This document shows positions 12,390 through 24,300 of a DNA stretch of 64,000 nucleotides, in pieces. The notes below the pieces were generated by a model. That model ran no database searches, was not told the DNA's origin, and saw only the letters and a list, made by a program, of their open reading frames with translations. The stretch comes from Patiria pectinifera. Taxonomy: Eukaryota > Echinodermata > Asteroidea > Valvatida > Asterinidae. Location: positions 2,118,465 to 2,182,464 of the forward strand of contig CM057149.1 of the NCBI GenBank assembly GCA_029964075.1, read 5' to 3'. Each line of letters starts with the position of its first letter. The stretch's first letter is position 1. The translations under genes and the position numbers were made by a program.

Positions 12390-13414
12390 GGCCTAAAAAA
12401 AAAAGAAGTTATGTTGGCGTAACGGGCCAGAAAAAATAGGGTAGGTAGGTCGGTTTTTTTTTTTTTTTTTTAATCCCAGCAACGAAAATGACATTAAGCC
12501 GGTAGTAGTACACGATAACAAAAGAAAACAAGGCTACACACAATATTTGTATACTTCTAAACTAATCATCAACCTTTCCAAAGGTACATATCAAAAAGCG
12601 GAATCCAAAATCAGACACAATGTTAGCCGTTTCGTCTGCGTCGACATCTTTATATGGACCCGATTCTTCCTTTGAAGTTTGTATTTTTAGCACGGTGTAA
12701 CCCGCTTTACACCATCGGCACAGCTCTGGGCGATTACCCCCAGCTCTAGACTCAAATTTATCCGCATTAAACGGTCGAAAATGACCGAAGATCCCCATTT
12801 GCCCTGGATGGAAACACTGTACGCTTCGGTACCGGGCGTCATGATGCGACGGCGTACGCGCGTAACCGGACCACGGGCTGGGGGCCGGGGCCGGCCGGGT
12901 CGCGTCGGCCGCCGAGGTTACAGAATAGTTTACCATTTTCAGAATAAATATATATAAATTGTTATCGTGTAAAATAGTGGAAAATTTATTAAAATAATTT
13001 ATATTATAACGAACTATTTTTTTTAACATGGAATAAATAGCGAAGTATTTTCAATAGTGTATGTAGCAGTTCGTGCCGTGCAACAGTCTAGGACGAGGCT
13101 ATACATGTACTGTACATGTGCATGTGCATCTATCATGCATGCATCGTGCATCGATCTCCGCACGCGCACTGCCTGTAGGCTTGCGCGATCTTCTGCATGT
13201 AGGTGCAAAGCATTGTGCACTCCAAAGTTCCACGCGCGCTATCGTCATACAATTGAGGAGAAACGGTCAGAAATGGTTTCAAAATGTATTTAAAATTCAT
13301 TTCTATAGATTTTAATTATATTTTTTCCCTTCAAAAAAAAAAAAATATCCAGGGTCGGCCGCATTTTTAGGGTCGGTCGGGTTACGCCAACATAACACTT
13401 TTTTTTTTTAGGCC
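12390..13414. mobile_element. PIF/Harbinger-like element nested in a MITE
   Basis: The termini are GGCCTAAAAAAAAAAG and its inverse. The inverted repeat continues through TTATGTTGGCGTAAC for about 35 bp. TAA is duplicated at 12387-12389 and 13415-13417, the 3-bp target typical of PIF/Harbinger. The length is 1025 bp, too short for a full transposase. Unlike its surroundings, the interior from 12600 to 13250 is GC- and CpG-rich, with a 155-codon frame on the minus strand. Confidence 0.85.
12562..13029 (-). CDS. Unidentified reading frame inside the Harbinger-like element
   Basis: This is a 155-codon frame; an internal Met at residue 32 would give a 124-aa product. The first 31 residues are AT-rich and look untranslated. 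The rest is GC-rich, with a Pro/Ala/Ser/Arg segment, then Cys at the CFHPGQ word and a CRWC pair, and a C-terminus ending GKVDD. I do not recognise it as Harbinger transposase or as the family's Myb-like protein. Its sharp GC contrast with the flanks could mean a captured host gene fragment, or just unmethylated CpG-rich filler. No splice sites were assigned. Confidence 0.3.
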   Translation of the reverse strand: MLKKIVRYNINYFNKFSTILHDNNLYIFILKMVNYSVTSAADATRPAPAPSPWSGYARTPSHHDARYRSVQCFHPGQMGIFGHFRPFNADKFESRAGGNRPELCRWCKAGYTVLKIQTSKEESGPYKDVDADETANIVSDFGFRFLICTFGKVDD

Positions 13415-14060
13415 TAAGTGGGGTCAGGGAACTAGACTACAAGAATATGATTGGTTTTCTTGGTTTTTCCAGCATCTACGCACCCAAAATGTGAAAAAGG
13501 TCAGTGTAACAATATTTCCTATAACATTCTAATCTTCCAAATCCATTTATTTCTGAAAATTGCAGCAAAAGCAAATGTTCTACATTCCCTTTAAGTCTTC
13601 TGTTCTGAATGTTTGAATTTTTCGGACAGTGACAATTAAAGTAAAGCAAATTCTTATAGGCCTATTAATGTATAGATTTCAAAACATCAGCTTTAAGATT
13701 AATAATTCATTCTAGAGCCTTCAATACATACAACTAAAACTTGTTAGATGTTTTATCTCACAGTAATTTTGTCTCCCCGCTCAAAATCTTTTAATTTAAA
13801 TAGGTATATTTTTATGCACATGTACATGTATGTATGTACATCACGAGATTCAGAGAACATTACATGTGTACATGCACATGTAAAATATACATGTCGGGCT
13901 ACTAATCAGTTTGAGTGACATACCCGGTATATACGAACCTCAGATTTGAAGTAGTGGGGGCTTAGGACAAAATTGAAATAGAAGTAGTTGGGAAGATTTG
14001 AAATGCACTTTAGAAAATGACATGTTGATTGCTCATTCAAAGTCCAATGGATTAGCATCA

Positions 14061-14340
14061 GGGCAATTCCAAGGAAAAGTGGAAAATCTACGAAATCTTC
14101 AGAATTAAGCATCACAACCTCAAATGTGGTATCAAATTAAAAGGGACAACAAGACCTTTCATTTGAGTGGTGTGTCAGTAAGATGGAATATGGTCAAATA
14201 AATGTTTTTAAAACTATTTTTGGGCTAAATTTATGGATTTTAGGTAGTCATTTTGGCATCTTGTTTTCACATGAAAAATGCAAGTGTTATTGTGAGTTTT
14301 TGTTTTAAATGCAGAGAGAAAGGTTCATAATCTATGCCAA
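14061..14340 (+). mobile_element. GGGCAATTCC-ended MITE, copy 1
   Basis: The sequence starts with GGGCAATTCC. Blocks such as GAAAAGTGGAAAA, AATCACAACCTCAAATG-like, CCTTTCATTTGAG and GGCATCTTGTTTTCACATG match the inverted copy at 22422-22815. The right end is not clear; similarity can be followed to about 14340. Confidence 0.7.
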
Positions 14341-14785
14341 AAGCATTGTTTTTGTTTGATGATGAATTTCCTTTATGTTTACAATGTAACTTGAACTAAA
14401 GATGGGCGGAGAAACTGTAACACGAGTTACTGAAATATATCCCTCTAGATATTGATTGTTTTTTGAATAGTTGTTATGGTAGCATATGACCTACACCCTA
14501 ATGATGTAAGGACACTGAAAAGATTCTTCCAACAGTGCACAGTATGAGGATACTGTCAAATGCAAGGTATTTAACTTCTTGCCGTTTTCCTTTTTTTTTT
14601 GTTACGCGAGTTACCAATAAAAATCGCATTGCCAAACCAGCAGAAATGTATTTTGTCGGCCTTTTTTTGTTTGTTTAGTCACTTAACTTCTAGGGATCTT
14701 CTGTGAGAAAAATCCACCCTAAATATTTTGACCTTTTAGTTTACAGAATTGAAGCGTAGAGTTGATGGAAGACACCCCTTTAAAT

Positions 14786-15159
14786 GTGCAATTCTGGTGA
14801 TTCACAATGCAGTGCGCCACCAAGAGTTTGCCAGGGAGAGTTCATTTTTCCCAGTGCATTGTGGGAGATGGTCGACAAATTCGCAGCGCGGGACATTTGA
14901 AATTGTTAGTTTTTTTTCGGTCAGTAGTTTCGTAAGAGAATGATTTGAGTATCCATTTTCCCTTTTCTTTTCTTTTAATCAATATGGTGTTTTTTGTAAG
15001 GCGGCAGAACGCTATGCCCCAATCTATAACAAATTAGCTCAAGTTGTCAACTGACACTCATTCAAATGGGCCATGTTTTGTCAACCGTAAACTTGAACAA
15101 TGGACTCTCCATGGCAAACTCTTGGTGGCGCACTGCATTGTGAATCGCTTGAATTGCCC
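14786..15159. mobile_element. 374-bp MITE with 61-bp inverted ends
   Basis: The left arm starts GTGCAATTCTGGTGATTCAC and the right arm, reversed, starts GGGCAATTCAAGCGATTCAC. The arms stay alike for about 61 bp with roughly six differences and include CAATGCAGTGCGCCACCAAG. No target duplication is evident. The core is CpG-richer than the flanks. A 64-codon frame over the left arm is incidental. Confidence 0.8.
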
Positions 15160-17151
15160 GTTACATTTTAGATCTATGTTCAACTATGTACAAAGTATGT
15201 AGTAGTTTGTATGAAGTCTTTCGCATTTGAAGTAAGTAAATTCCACATCTGAAGTAAGGAGTAGCAGTTTGAAGGGTTGATAAGGTCAAGGCTATTTGAG
15301 TCATTATCCTGGTATAAGACCAAAATGCCCATTCAGGCAGCTCAGCAAGGAAAATAAACACAAACTGTATACATAGCCAGACAGACAATACGTGTCTTCT
15401 AGCATTGAACAGCTCAATGTAAACACTGCAAAGAAGACCGAGAATTACTGCACTAACACTAACAGATCAACAAAGCCAATGGCAACAGTCTTTTAGTTGC
15501 AAAAACAAGACCACGACTACATTCGAAAATTTCCTTGCTCTGTGATTAAAAATAACAAAATCAGATGAATAGTAAAGCACACAACAGAACAAAACAAATG
15601 TACCGTAGGTATTTTGTGCATGAAAGAGTTGTTTGGTCCTACATGCGGTGTGCGTATTCATGCACAATGTAAAACAGGATCCAAAACTCTTAAATAACAT
15701 CAGGGATGCATTTTGAACATTCAATTCAGAAAAACGATTTTTGGATATTCAGTGAATGATCAAATATTTGAATATGCAATACATTTGGCAGAGTCCCTTC
15801 TTGAGGTTTATTTAGATGGGAATTTTAGTTTAAGATCAATTCATTTGTCCTTAGTTTAATCCTGTGTGTTTAATCCTGAGTTGTTTGCCCTCTAAAATAC
15901 TGCTATACTCCTTCTATTGCATGTACAGTATAGCAAAAAAACAAAACACCCCAAAATATTACAAAATAACATAACAACAACAACAAAAAGCAGAGAATCA
16001 CCCACAAGCAACTTCATCTCAGTTTTTTTTTTCTGATGTTAGGGAACAAATTCTCTTTGAAAAAATGGTTTGCTACCTTGAAACCCTCATAATAAATTCC
16101 ATTGTACTCGTAGTCAAATGTGTGTCTCCGTGATGTTTTACATGTACCGGTATATTGTAGTTCTTGACCAGAAGCAATGCATATTTACTGTTCTGTATCA
16201 TCTGGCATATGACCTTTAAGTTTTAATCCCATATCAGGCAAAACACACATGACAGTATATTCCAGTACTAAGAATTATAGATGAGTCACATTGAATGTAT
16301 CAGTCAAGAGAGGGGGCTGTTTAAATCTACTGTGTTGAGAGCTGTAGTCCCAATGGCCTTGCTCTATGGCAGTGCATGCGATTTAATTATTACCCTGTGG
16401 ATGTGATTACTGAATACTGGTGTCATAAATAAACACAGTTGTGACAAATTGATTGTGTTAATGCATATGCCTGCAAATCTAAAGTACATTGTGTGCGTGC
16501 GTGCATTATATGCAACCTAAAATATCCTGTTATACAAAATACACAATAAATTAATGGTATCCTTCCACTTATTACTATACATGTACATTTTAAAATTATT
16601 AAATTTAAACACCACCCCAATTTCGGATTTTCTGTATTGTGCACTTTGGGGGGGGGGGGGGGTAGGAAATCCACTTATTTTGGAAATAGTGATGGGTTCT
16701 TTTACTTTTTTTTCTATTCACTAGCGGCTAAAAAATTTAACCTGTTAAGGACTGACACTTTTAATTTTGTTAAGGCATGCAGCTTCGGATCTGCGAATTG
16801 TTAATTTACTTCCCCTGTATGCCATTAATATAATAATAACGTGTAAACATGTATGACTCGTAATTTTTTTGTATATATTGTAGAAGTTGTATGCCTATTC
16901 AGTAGTGGGCATATGGCAAAATTGAAGTTGGTTCAAACCACGCTCATGATCCGATGACAAAGATGGTACACACTGCCTACATGTAGCTGTTAAAATTGTA
17001 GCTGGAAATTTGCTGTGGGTAAAAATTAGGCATTATTTTCATATGTAGCTACATGTATTTTCGTCGTTAATACTCTTTGTAAGTAGTTATCCTCGAATGT
17101 TGTTTTTACTAGCGTTTGATTTTTCATATTTTTGAGTTTGTTTGGATTTAG
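15160..17151. other. Non-coding stretch, no gene seen
   Basis: Contains a G-run at about 16649-16662 and scattered TACATGTA. I saw no exon with matching splice sites and no repeat copy. Confidence 0.5.
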
Positions 17152-17205
17152 GGATGGAGTGGGAAAACAAGTTTCTCATCTTGGGCAACAGTCCAAAATG
17201 CACTG
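17152..17205 (+). other. Exon-like 54-nt segment, possibly a 5' leader exon
   Basis: A T-rich acceptor ending GGATTTAG precedes 54 nt and then the donor GTAAGC. If spliced to 21298, its own ATG (17154) would be out of frame with the main gene and overlap its start, and the main frame would be closed by a TGA across the junction. It could therefore only be a leader exon with an upstream reading frame. A second pair of splice-like sites bounds 17841-17962, which also has no open frame. Confidence 0.25.
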
Positions 17206-18345
17206 GTAAGCTGTAAATGAGAACCATAGAAATGACACCCTACATCAATACATACATATGTACATGTACTTCCAAAATCAGATTGATTCATTTACGGTCT
17301 GGTACGGGCAATTGCACAGTAGGCCTAAATCCATGTATTAGTAGTAATACAGCTTACTAGTACCAGTATGTATACACAGCTTGTAATGTATACACTGTTT
17401 GTAAATTTATGCTTGTTTTCTGTTGACAATGCCCTGTCCACCTGTATTGCTAAACCACCTGTGCACTGAGCCATGTGACTAGAGCTGGGACACCCAGTGG
17501 GCACCTGCAGGTGGCAAGAAAATAGAATTGGCCATGACCTTTGGTCTGTCCCAGCACGTCATTATAATCCAAAAAAAGATACTGACATGTGAACGCCCAC
17601 CGACCAGGTGTTACACATGTACTGGTACATGCTATACCTCCATGCATACATGTACTGAAACATCATAGTTAGCAAGTTGTATACACATGTACAATTTGTA
17701 CTTTGCCTTATGAGTTCAAACGTTTGCCTTTATTGATATTATTGATGTTGACATTTTACAATTGAACCGGTGTCAGTAGAACGAATGGGCTGTGTTGGTG
17801 TCGTCATTTCATCAGATTTTGGGAATTGCAGTCAGCAGACATGAATGAAGCATATACGTATGCGTAGTGTTGGATTTAGGGAGTTGTATAGGGCTTGTTT
17901 ATGATCCTTCTGATGTGTACGAATGGGAAGTTCATGTGTTATAATAGCATGATACCAAAGGTGAGTAATCTATTTGTGTTTTTAAAGCAAATAAGACTTT
18001 AATTTCAAGGTTTATGGACCAAAAATGGCAAAAGGATTGTAAACGATGTAGTGTCAGACTAGGCATTCATCTCCATACACGCACTTGACTCTCAAGTAAA
18101 TGTTTGGTTTTTGGAATAATGTACATCATGTAGGGATACAGTTATGACCCATAAAAAGCACACTGGAGGCATGAGGGGAAGAGTTATCTTAAACACAGTT
18201 TCCTTGGTTTTCATTTCTGATTAACTGTTCGTCCTCTTCAATGTGCCCCCAAATCACATGTGAATGTAGCACAGTTGGTGTGTTTGTGACGAATACTTGA
18301 TGACATTATCTGACCTATGGATGTAATCATCAAATGCATGTAGAA

Positions 18346-18663
18346 CATGGGCGTCGCCATGATTTTTTTAAGAGGTGCGCAAAGTACTTTTCCTCCCGAA
18401 ATCCCTGTATTTTCCAGCATATTCTTGATTTATCATTTTCCAAAGATGGGCAGGAACATTCCCCCCCCCCCAACCCATTAAATTAACAGCCAATGACTGC
18501 GAGCCCCTTTTTCTTTCTTTCTTTTCCTTTTTTTTCCGTCATATTTTTTCCGTCATATTTTTTTTGGGGGGGGGGGCTTTTCCGGGGGATGGGGGAGCAA
18601 TTTCCCCCTTGCCCCCCCCCTCGCGTCCTCCCCCTCGCACACCCTCCCCTCGCGACACCCATG
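18346..18663. mobile_element. hAT-like MITE with 8-bp target duplication
   Basis: CATGGGCGTCGCCATG on the left faces CTCGCGACACCCATG on the right. ATGTAGAA (18338-18345) and ATGTAGAG (18664-18671) form an 8-bp duplication with one change, the classical hAT size. The inside is C-runs, G-runs and T-rich tracts, with a tandem TTTTTTCCGTCATAT. It is non-coding. Confidence 0.75.
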
Positions 18664-18671
18664 ATGTAGAG

Positions 18672-21297
18672 GTAACTGTTCAGACATGCTGCCCTTCATA
18701 TATACATACCGGTACATGTACCTGTACATCTGCGTTCAACTTGTGACATCGTTCTTGAACTGTGTTATCGGTAGCTGTGAAGTTTTAATGTTAGGATTTG
18801 TTTGCAATAACGCACATCATGTAGGGATACAGACCTGTAATAATGCACACTGGAAGCCATGCATGGGAAGAGCATGATCCTGGGAACAAATCTACAAAAA
18901 CAGTTCCTAAACCCCGCCCCCCCCGGCCATTATTTACATGTAGAAATGGGAAATGCGATGCAGAAAAATGCCATCCACAACATTTTCTGTTGAGAAATAA
19001 TGTGTAGCACAAATATAATGATAGTTGATAAATGCACTTACATGTCCATGTATTGTATTATAATGCACATTGGACATTGTACCTAATATGCCGCAGTGTT
19101 TTGTATCCAAAAATGGCCCCAACTGCGTACAAAAACATACAGTGCCATGCCATACCATGCATTACTTGGTGTCCAAAAGTACTTGCCATGTACGCATGGA
19201 TTCATTTACACAGAACAGTGCATGGCTGCATGCCATCTGCGGTTTGTCCATGTGTGAAATAAATTTTCCAAGCAGTTGGCAAATCTGTTGTTGTCTGGAT
19301 CTTGCATTACTTAGAGTTCAAACATGCTGAACTCTGGCAAAGTAAGGTGATGTGTGTATACCTGAAGGTTTATCAGGAGAACATGTACCGGTAGTTGGTC
19401 CCGATTGCAGTTCATGTACAATGCAGCACCTCTTCTGAACTTTTGGTAGATGCCCTTTTATTGTTTTGTGTTTGGGCCCAAATCCATGGCTCTGCTTACT
19501 GGTAGCAAAATATCGTGGTTACTGTAGCAGAGAATTCCGTGCTTTCATGTTCCGGTATGTACGATTAGCGTATTTCATGGGTTAGCGAGGAATCTTGGCC
19601 TATGCGCATGCATACGTGTACATCCCATAACTAAAGATTCTGTGCTTACATAAGGGACAGGGTAAGCACATAATTTGTTTGGGCTAGCGCTGTTTGCACA
19701 GAATGGTGATTGTTAGCGTGGAAACAGTATGTGGTTGGCAGAGACATGACGTTGGGACCTACCGGTACATGTACACTTTCTTCATTTGGTCACTGTGGTA
19801 ATGATAGTACCGTACATGTACATGTACATGTAGGTTTGAGTACTAGTTACATGTACTTGATACAGTCTGTTGGAATAGTCATTCCTAACAGTATGTTGAT
19901 GATGACCTTTAAACTACATGTTTGCGTACTACGGTACATTTGTATGTCTCACCATTGAACTCGCTATAGAGACAATGATACACATTAGGCAATAGGCTCA
20001 ATCTCATGGTACATTGCTTTGAGTTTGACTCCATTTGTCAACAGACTTCTAACAAATGAAATGCCAGTTTTAAATCCTGCCCATGTCTAACTTCATTTAT
20101 ATCGAAATATGCCTAAGAATTCGAAAAAGTTCAGAAATTACAAAAGTACCGGTATTGCACATGAGAGGGATCATTCAGTCAGCAAATCAAATACGTCTAC
20201 ATGGCAACATTTTTAGATACTATCTGGTGGGCTTTCTTTGGCAATTTCTGTGACAACTTTGAACAAAATATTTTACAACTACAAGAGCAAAAAATGCATC
20301 AGAATGTGGGCTTTGTTTTCACAAAGGAAAACCCCTGGTGCACATTGTGTATAAGTATGATTAAGTATCATGTATATGTTTTTAATCTCAACTTAATTGT
20401 ATCAAAACAATTTAGTGAATGCACAATCTTGTAAGTGAAAGTAAAACTAGGTTTTGTCACAGTGGGTCAGCAATATGTTGGCAAATTTACTGTGAAATCA
20501 CTTCCCTTCCAGTATTATATTACATGTGCAAGTTTCACATGATGCACATGTAGGATCATCACTTTCGTTTTCATGTCTTTAAACTTGATCATGTAAAATC
20601 AACATGTACACGTTACAGTACAGCATACACTGGGACTACCAGCAATAAACATACACATACCGGTACATCTGTTCTCCAAACTGGGACCACTTCCCAATGC
20701 ATTCATGATGAATCTGCATTCCTGTCAAACGGATACAGATTTTGTTTATAGCAAGAAGCTTCTTTCTTACTAAGGTGCAAGCACTGTCATAACGTTAACA
20801 CGAATGAATGCTAATTCATCAGTTTTGCTTCATTTTCCTTATGAAAAGAAAAGTGTCATTTATAAACTGAAGAGAAAGTGTGTACAACCACGGTACAACG
20901 TATTGTGATCTTTACTTCAGTGCAGAGTGCCTTGCAGAGTGAGAGTGGTCACATCAGTGCCAAAATCCTTCATTCAAGGAAATAAAGGAATGCAGTGCTG
21001 CAAAAAAATTAGTCGTTGGTTGAGTCTGTTGTCTGAAGAAATCCAGTGCAGTTTGTAGTGAAACATTGTAACACGAAGGCCTGAAATTGCAGTACAACCA
21101 ATTGTTTTTGGTTGTGTTTTTAGTTGCACAGCAATTCAAGGTTTGAAGTTACGATGTTTCACTTTGGTTTACAAATGGCACTGGACTTTCTTGAGACAGC
21201 AAACTAAGCAATGACTTATTTTTTGTCTCTTTAGAACTAGACATCTTTTGGATAATTTTGAATTGATTAGGTTTCTGGATTTGATTGTAATTACCAG
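18672..21297. other. Non-coding stretch upstream of the main gene
   Basis: Rich in TACATGTA and TACCGGTA words (for example near 18710, 19385, 19762, 19812 and 20150). I could not point to a promoter or to further leader exons. Confidence 0.45.
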
Positions 21298-21363
21298 ATC
21301 GCCTGAATCTGCCCACACCATGTCTCGTCGGCAGAGCAGTAACACCCAGTGGTACGTGGAGCT
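21298..21363 (+). CDS. Main gene, first coding exon
   Basis: The acceptor TTACCAG precedes 22 nt and the ATG at 21320. Fourteen full codons and CT follow, then the perfect donor GTAAGT. It ends in phase 2, and the split Leu codon is completed by the G at 28777. Confidence 0.65.
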
Positions 21364-24300
21364 GTAAGTACTAACATACTCTGAGTTGTTAAAATTTGAT
21401 AGTCTGATGGTAAATTCTCCATTTTTTATATTAGCCCAATATGTACAGACAGCATATAGCTGTCTGTTCGTGTTTATAGTATAACAAGCTGATTTACCCG
21501 ATCATAGATTGGGAAAGCGGCGTAGTGTTGGGGATGAAAATGTGGGGAGTTAAATGTAAATGGGGGATTTAGTTGAGTAGGCATGCAGTTATAGAATTAG
21601 AAAAGCAATTTCTGTGGTGCGATCTGAGGCAATTTCTGACCACTAAAACCAATTTTTATAGCAAAAGATCATGTTTTAAACATCATTTTTGAGTTTGGAG
21701 TCATTGAATCAGCTATTCTGAGTAGAATCATTATAGTAGGCTACCATTTTTATTCAGGGAAGAAAAAGTGTGTAAGGGGACCAAACAATTTGTTCCCCGC
21801 TTAAAAAAAAGGTGTGTGCGTGAGTATGTATATGCCAGGCAGTCAACGTGAAAGCGTACACGACGGCAAATTCCTGTGCAAAACGTAGTCATGAAAAATC
21901 GACGAAACGGATCGCTGGTCCGTACGGGAAAATTAGGATGACCCGAAGTGTCCGACCCGGTGGAAGACACCCTCCGCATTTTTCCACGGACGTGGAGCGA
22001 TTTTGGCGCCGCGGGAGACCGCGGTCTCGGATCCTTTCAGGAGCAAACATTATCTCGGAGGCCGAGTAAAACTTGCTCTAGATGCAGACTATGGTTACAG
22101 TACTTACTCTTATTTTTTGTCTGTCAATTTAAAAACAAGAAAGAATAAATGCATCAAATTGCAGCCTCTTTAATGTCCTACATGAGTGTAAGTAAATCAA
22201 TTTCTAGTGTTAGAGCAACACAGCCAGTCATCAAGTCAACAGAGTGGCTCACTTGGGAAGCAAGTGTCCCACTGCATGTCAATCTCATGAATTTTTCATA
22301 ACCAAGTATCCCAATACCTTAGCAGTTGGCATTGTTGTAATAGGGTCCGTGCATGTGTTCTACTTACAAGAATGTCATGTGAAGGAAGAAATGGCAAGGG
22401 GTTTAAAATATTGTTGAAATTGGGCAATTCCATCATTATGGACGTTACATTCAGAGCCTAAACCCAATTTGAAATAAAGTAAAATACAAAATATAAAACA
22501 TAGGCCTACTGAATATAAACTTTTCTCTCTGCCTTAAAAGCAAAACCACATGCATTTTGCATGTGAAAACAAGATGCCAAATTGACCTACCTAAAACCTA
22601 TAAAAATTTAACCCCAAAACCATTTTTTTTAAACATAAAAATACATTTAACCACATTCTACCGGTATCTCACTGGCACACTGCTCAAATGAAAGGTCCTT
22701 GTTGTTACCTTTCATTTGATACCCCATTTGAGGTTGTGATTCTCCTAGTGCTGAAGATTTCTAATTTTTCCACTTTTCAGCTACATGTATTCTGTTCACT
22801 CTGCGTGGAGTTGTCTAAATGGTATTGTTATGTCTGTGGTATTTGTTTCTAGTACTTGTCATGAGCAGTGACCTTTTTAAAGTACATGATTGATAAATAG
22901 TCACAATGTACAATGTATATTATAGATACATTGTGTAAAAACACACATTTAACTATCTGATGTACTTGTAAAGAAGATTATTTTAATAAAAACACTTTTA
23001 TTAAAGGTACCGGTACATTTACATATCGCCGTAAAACCAGAACAGCACATTTTTCATCTTTCAAAACACGGACCTCCATATTAAATATAAAAAGTGGACC
23101 CCATATTTATAGAATGACCCACATCTGAGACCAGAATGACATGATATGAATTCTGATTTGCCTAACTGTCTGCAGACTATCCTCCCTAGTCATTAATCTT
23201 CCTTCAGGAGACTGTGACAGTGCGCTGCATTATGAGACTCAATTCTTTGTCTTGAGTCTCCATGGAATTCATTGTCGTTGCAGAGATTGCCACACAGCTG
23301 TATGGATATCATAAGAATGAGAATAGTTCAGGATTAAGGCGTTGGGGGCAGGTACCTGTAGGCTCCAGGCTGTAGTGTCATGGTTATTAGGCGTCTGAGT
23401 TAAAGGGAATATACAACATTTGCAAACATCGAAAAATAAAACTACCAAGTTTTTACGAAATACCTTACTAGGATGTTGGTATATGACAGTCTCAAGCATC
23501 TTGTAAAATTATGGCACCTGGTGTGAAGTCATTTTCAAGAAAATGGTATTTTTGTATGCATTTCCAACGGTGGTCGGCCGACCAGCGTTGGAAAAACCTA
23601 ACTATTTTTCAACTACTGCTCCAAATTTACCATTTTTTCAGTCCAAATTTTGTTTGCTATTGGTTACATGTTCATGAACGGGTGCAGGCCAGCTAGACTG
23701 GTTCCCTTGCCTTACAATTTTCCATCATCTATAAATTGATCCATTTTATCTTTTGTGGAGTCAGGGAACCAGACTACTCACTACTTGAACCTTTTTGTTT
23801 TTCTTGGTTTTTCCAACCTTTTCGAACACAAAACTTCAAAAATGTCAGTGTAACAATATTTGATCTATTACAGGTATACTAACCCCTCAAATACTGGTAG
23901 TTCATTTCTGAAAATTACAGCAAAAGCCAATGATGTACATTCCCTTTAAGAAACACCAGCTCAGGGGTACTTTCCAGTTTACAAAAACAATGCAAATGTT
24001 TGTCAACGTTTTGCTATCTTTTTTTATGCGTAGCCAGTGGTAAAATGTTGGCAATGTTCACTCTGAATTGGAATGCACCCCAGGTCTATTTCTGCTGCAG
24101 GAATACCCATCCTACAATGTATACTTGGCAGTGGAATATTGTACAGACATACAAAAGCCTCTTCAATGACGCAGAAGCTGCAGATGAATTCAAGCCAGAA
24201 TTGAAGGCAAGAATTGAAGGCTGGCTGAAGTGTACATCCTCCTTCTCTGACCACACCTCCACTTTCCCTGTACGGTACCTTCATGCATACAATTTGAATT

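Larger units (their letters stand above)
12029..13590 (+). mobile_element. TTAA-type MITE family A, copy 3, with nested element
   Basis: Family-A sequence runs from AGGGAAGATACA at 12029 to TACATTCCCT at 13590, followed by TTAA. It is interrupted at 12390-13414 by a Harbinger-like element. The two halves rejoin cleanly when compared with copies 1, 4 and 5. The central GGTCGGCCGACC palindrome is present near 12198. Confidence 0.85.

Noticed and set aside
17841-17962. Exon-like segment with good acceptor and GTGAGT donor
   Set aside because: All three frames are closed; it could only be a leader exon and nothing links it to the main gene.
21731-22148. Frames of 66-82 codons in the CpG-rich block
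   Set aside because: Several frames on both strands are open at once because stops are rare in GC-rich DNA.
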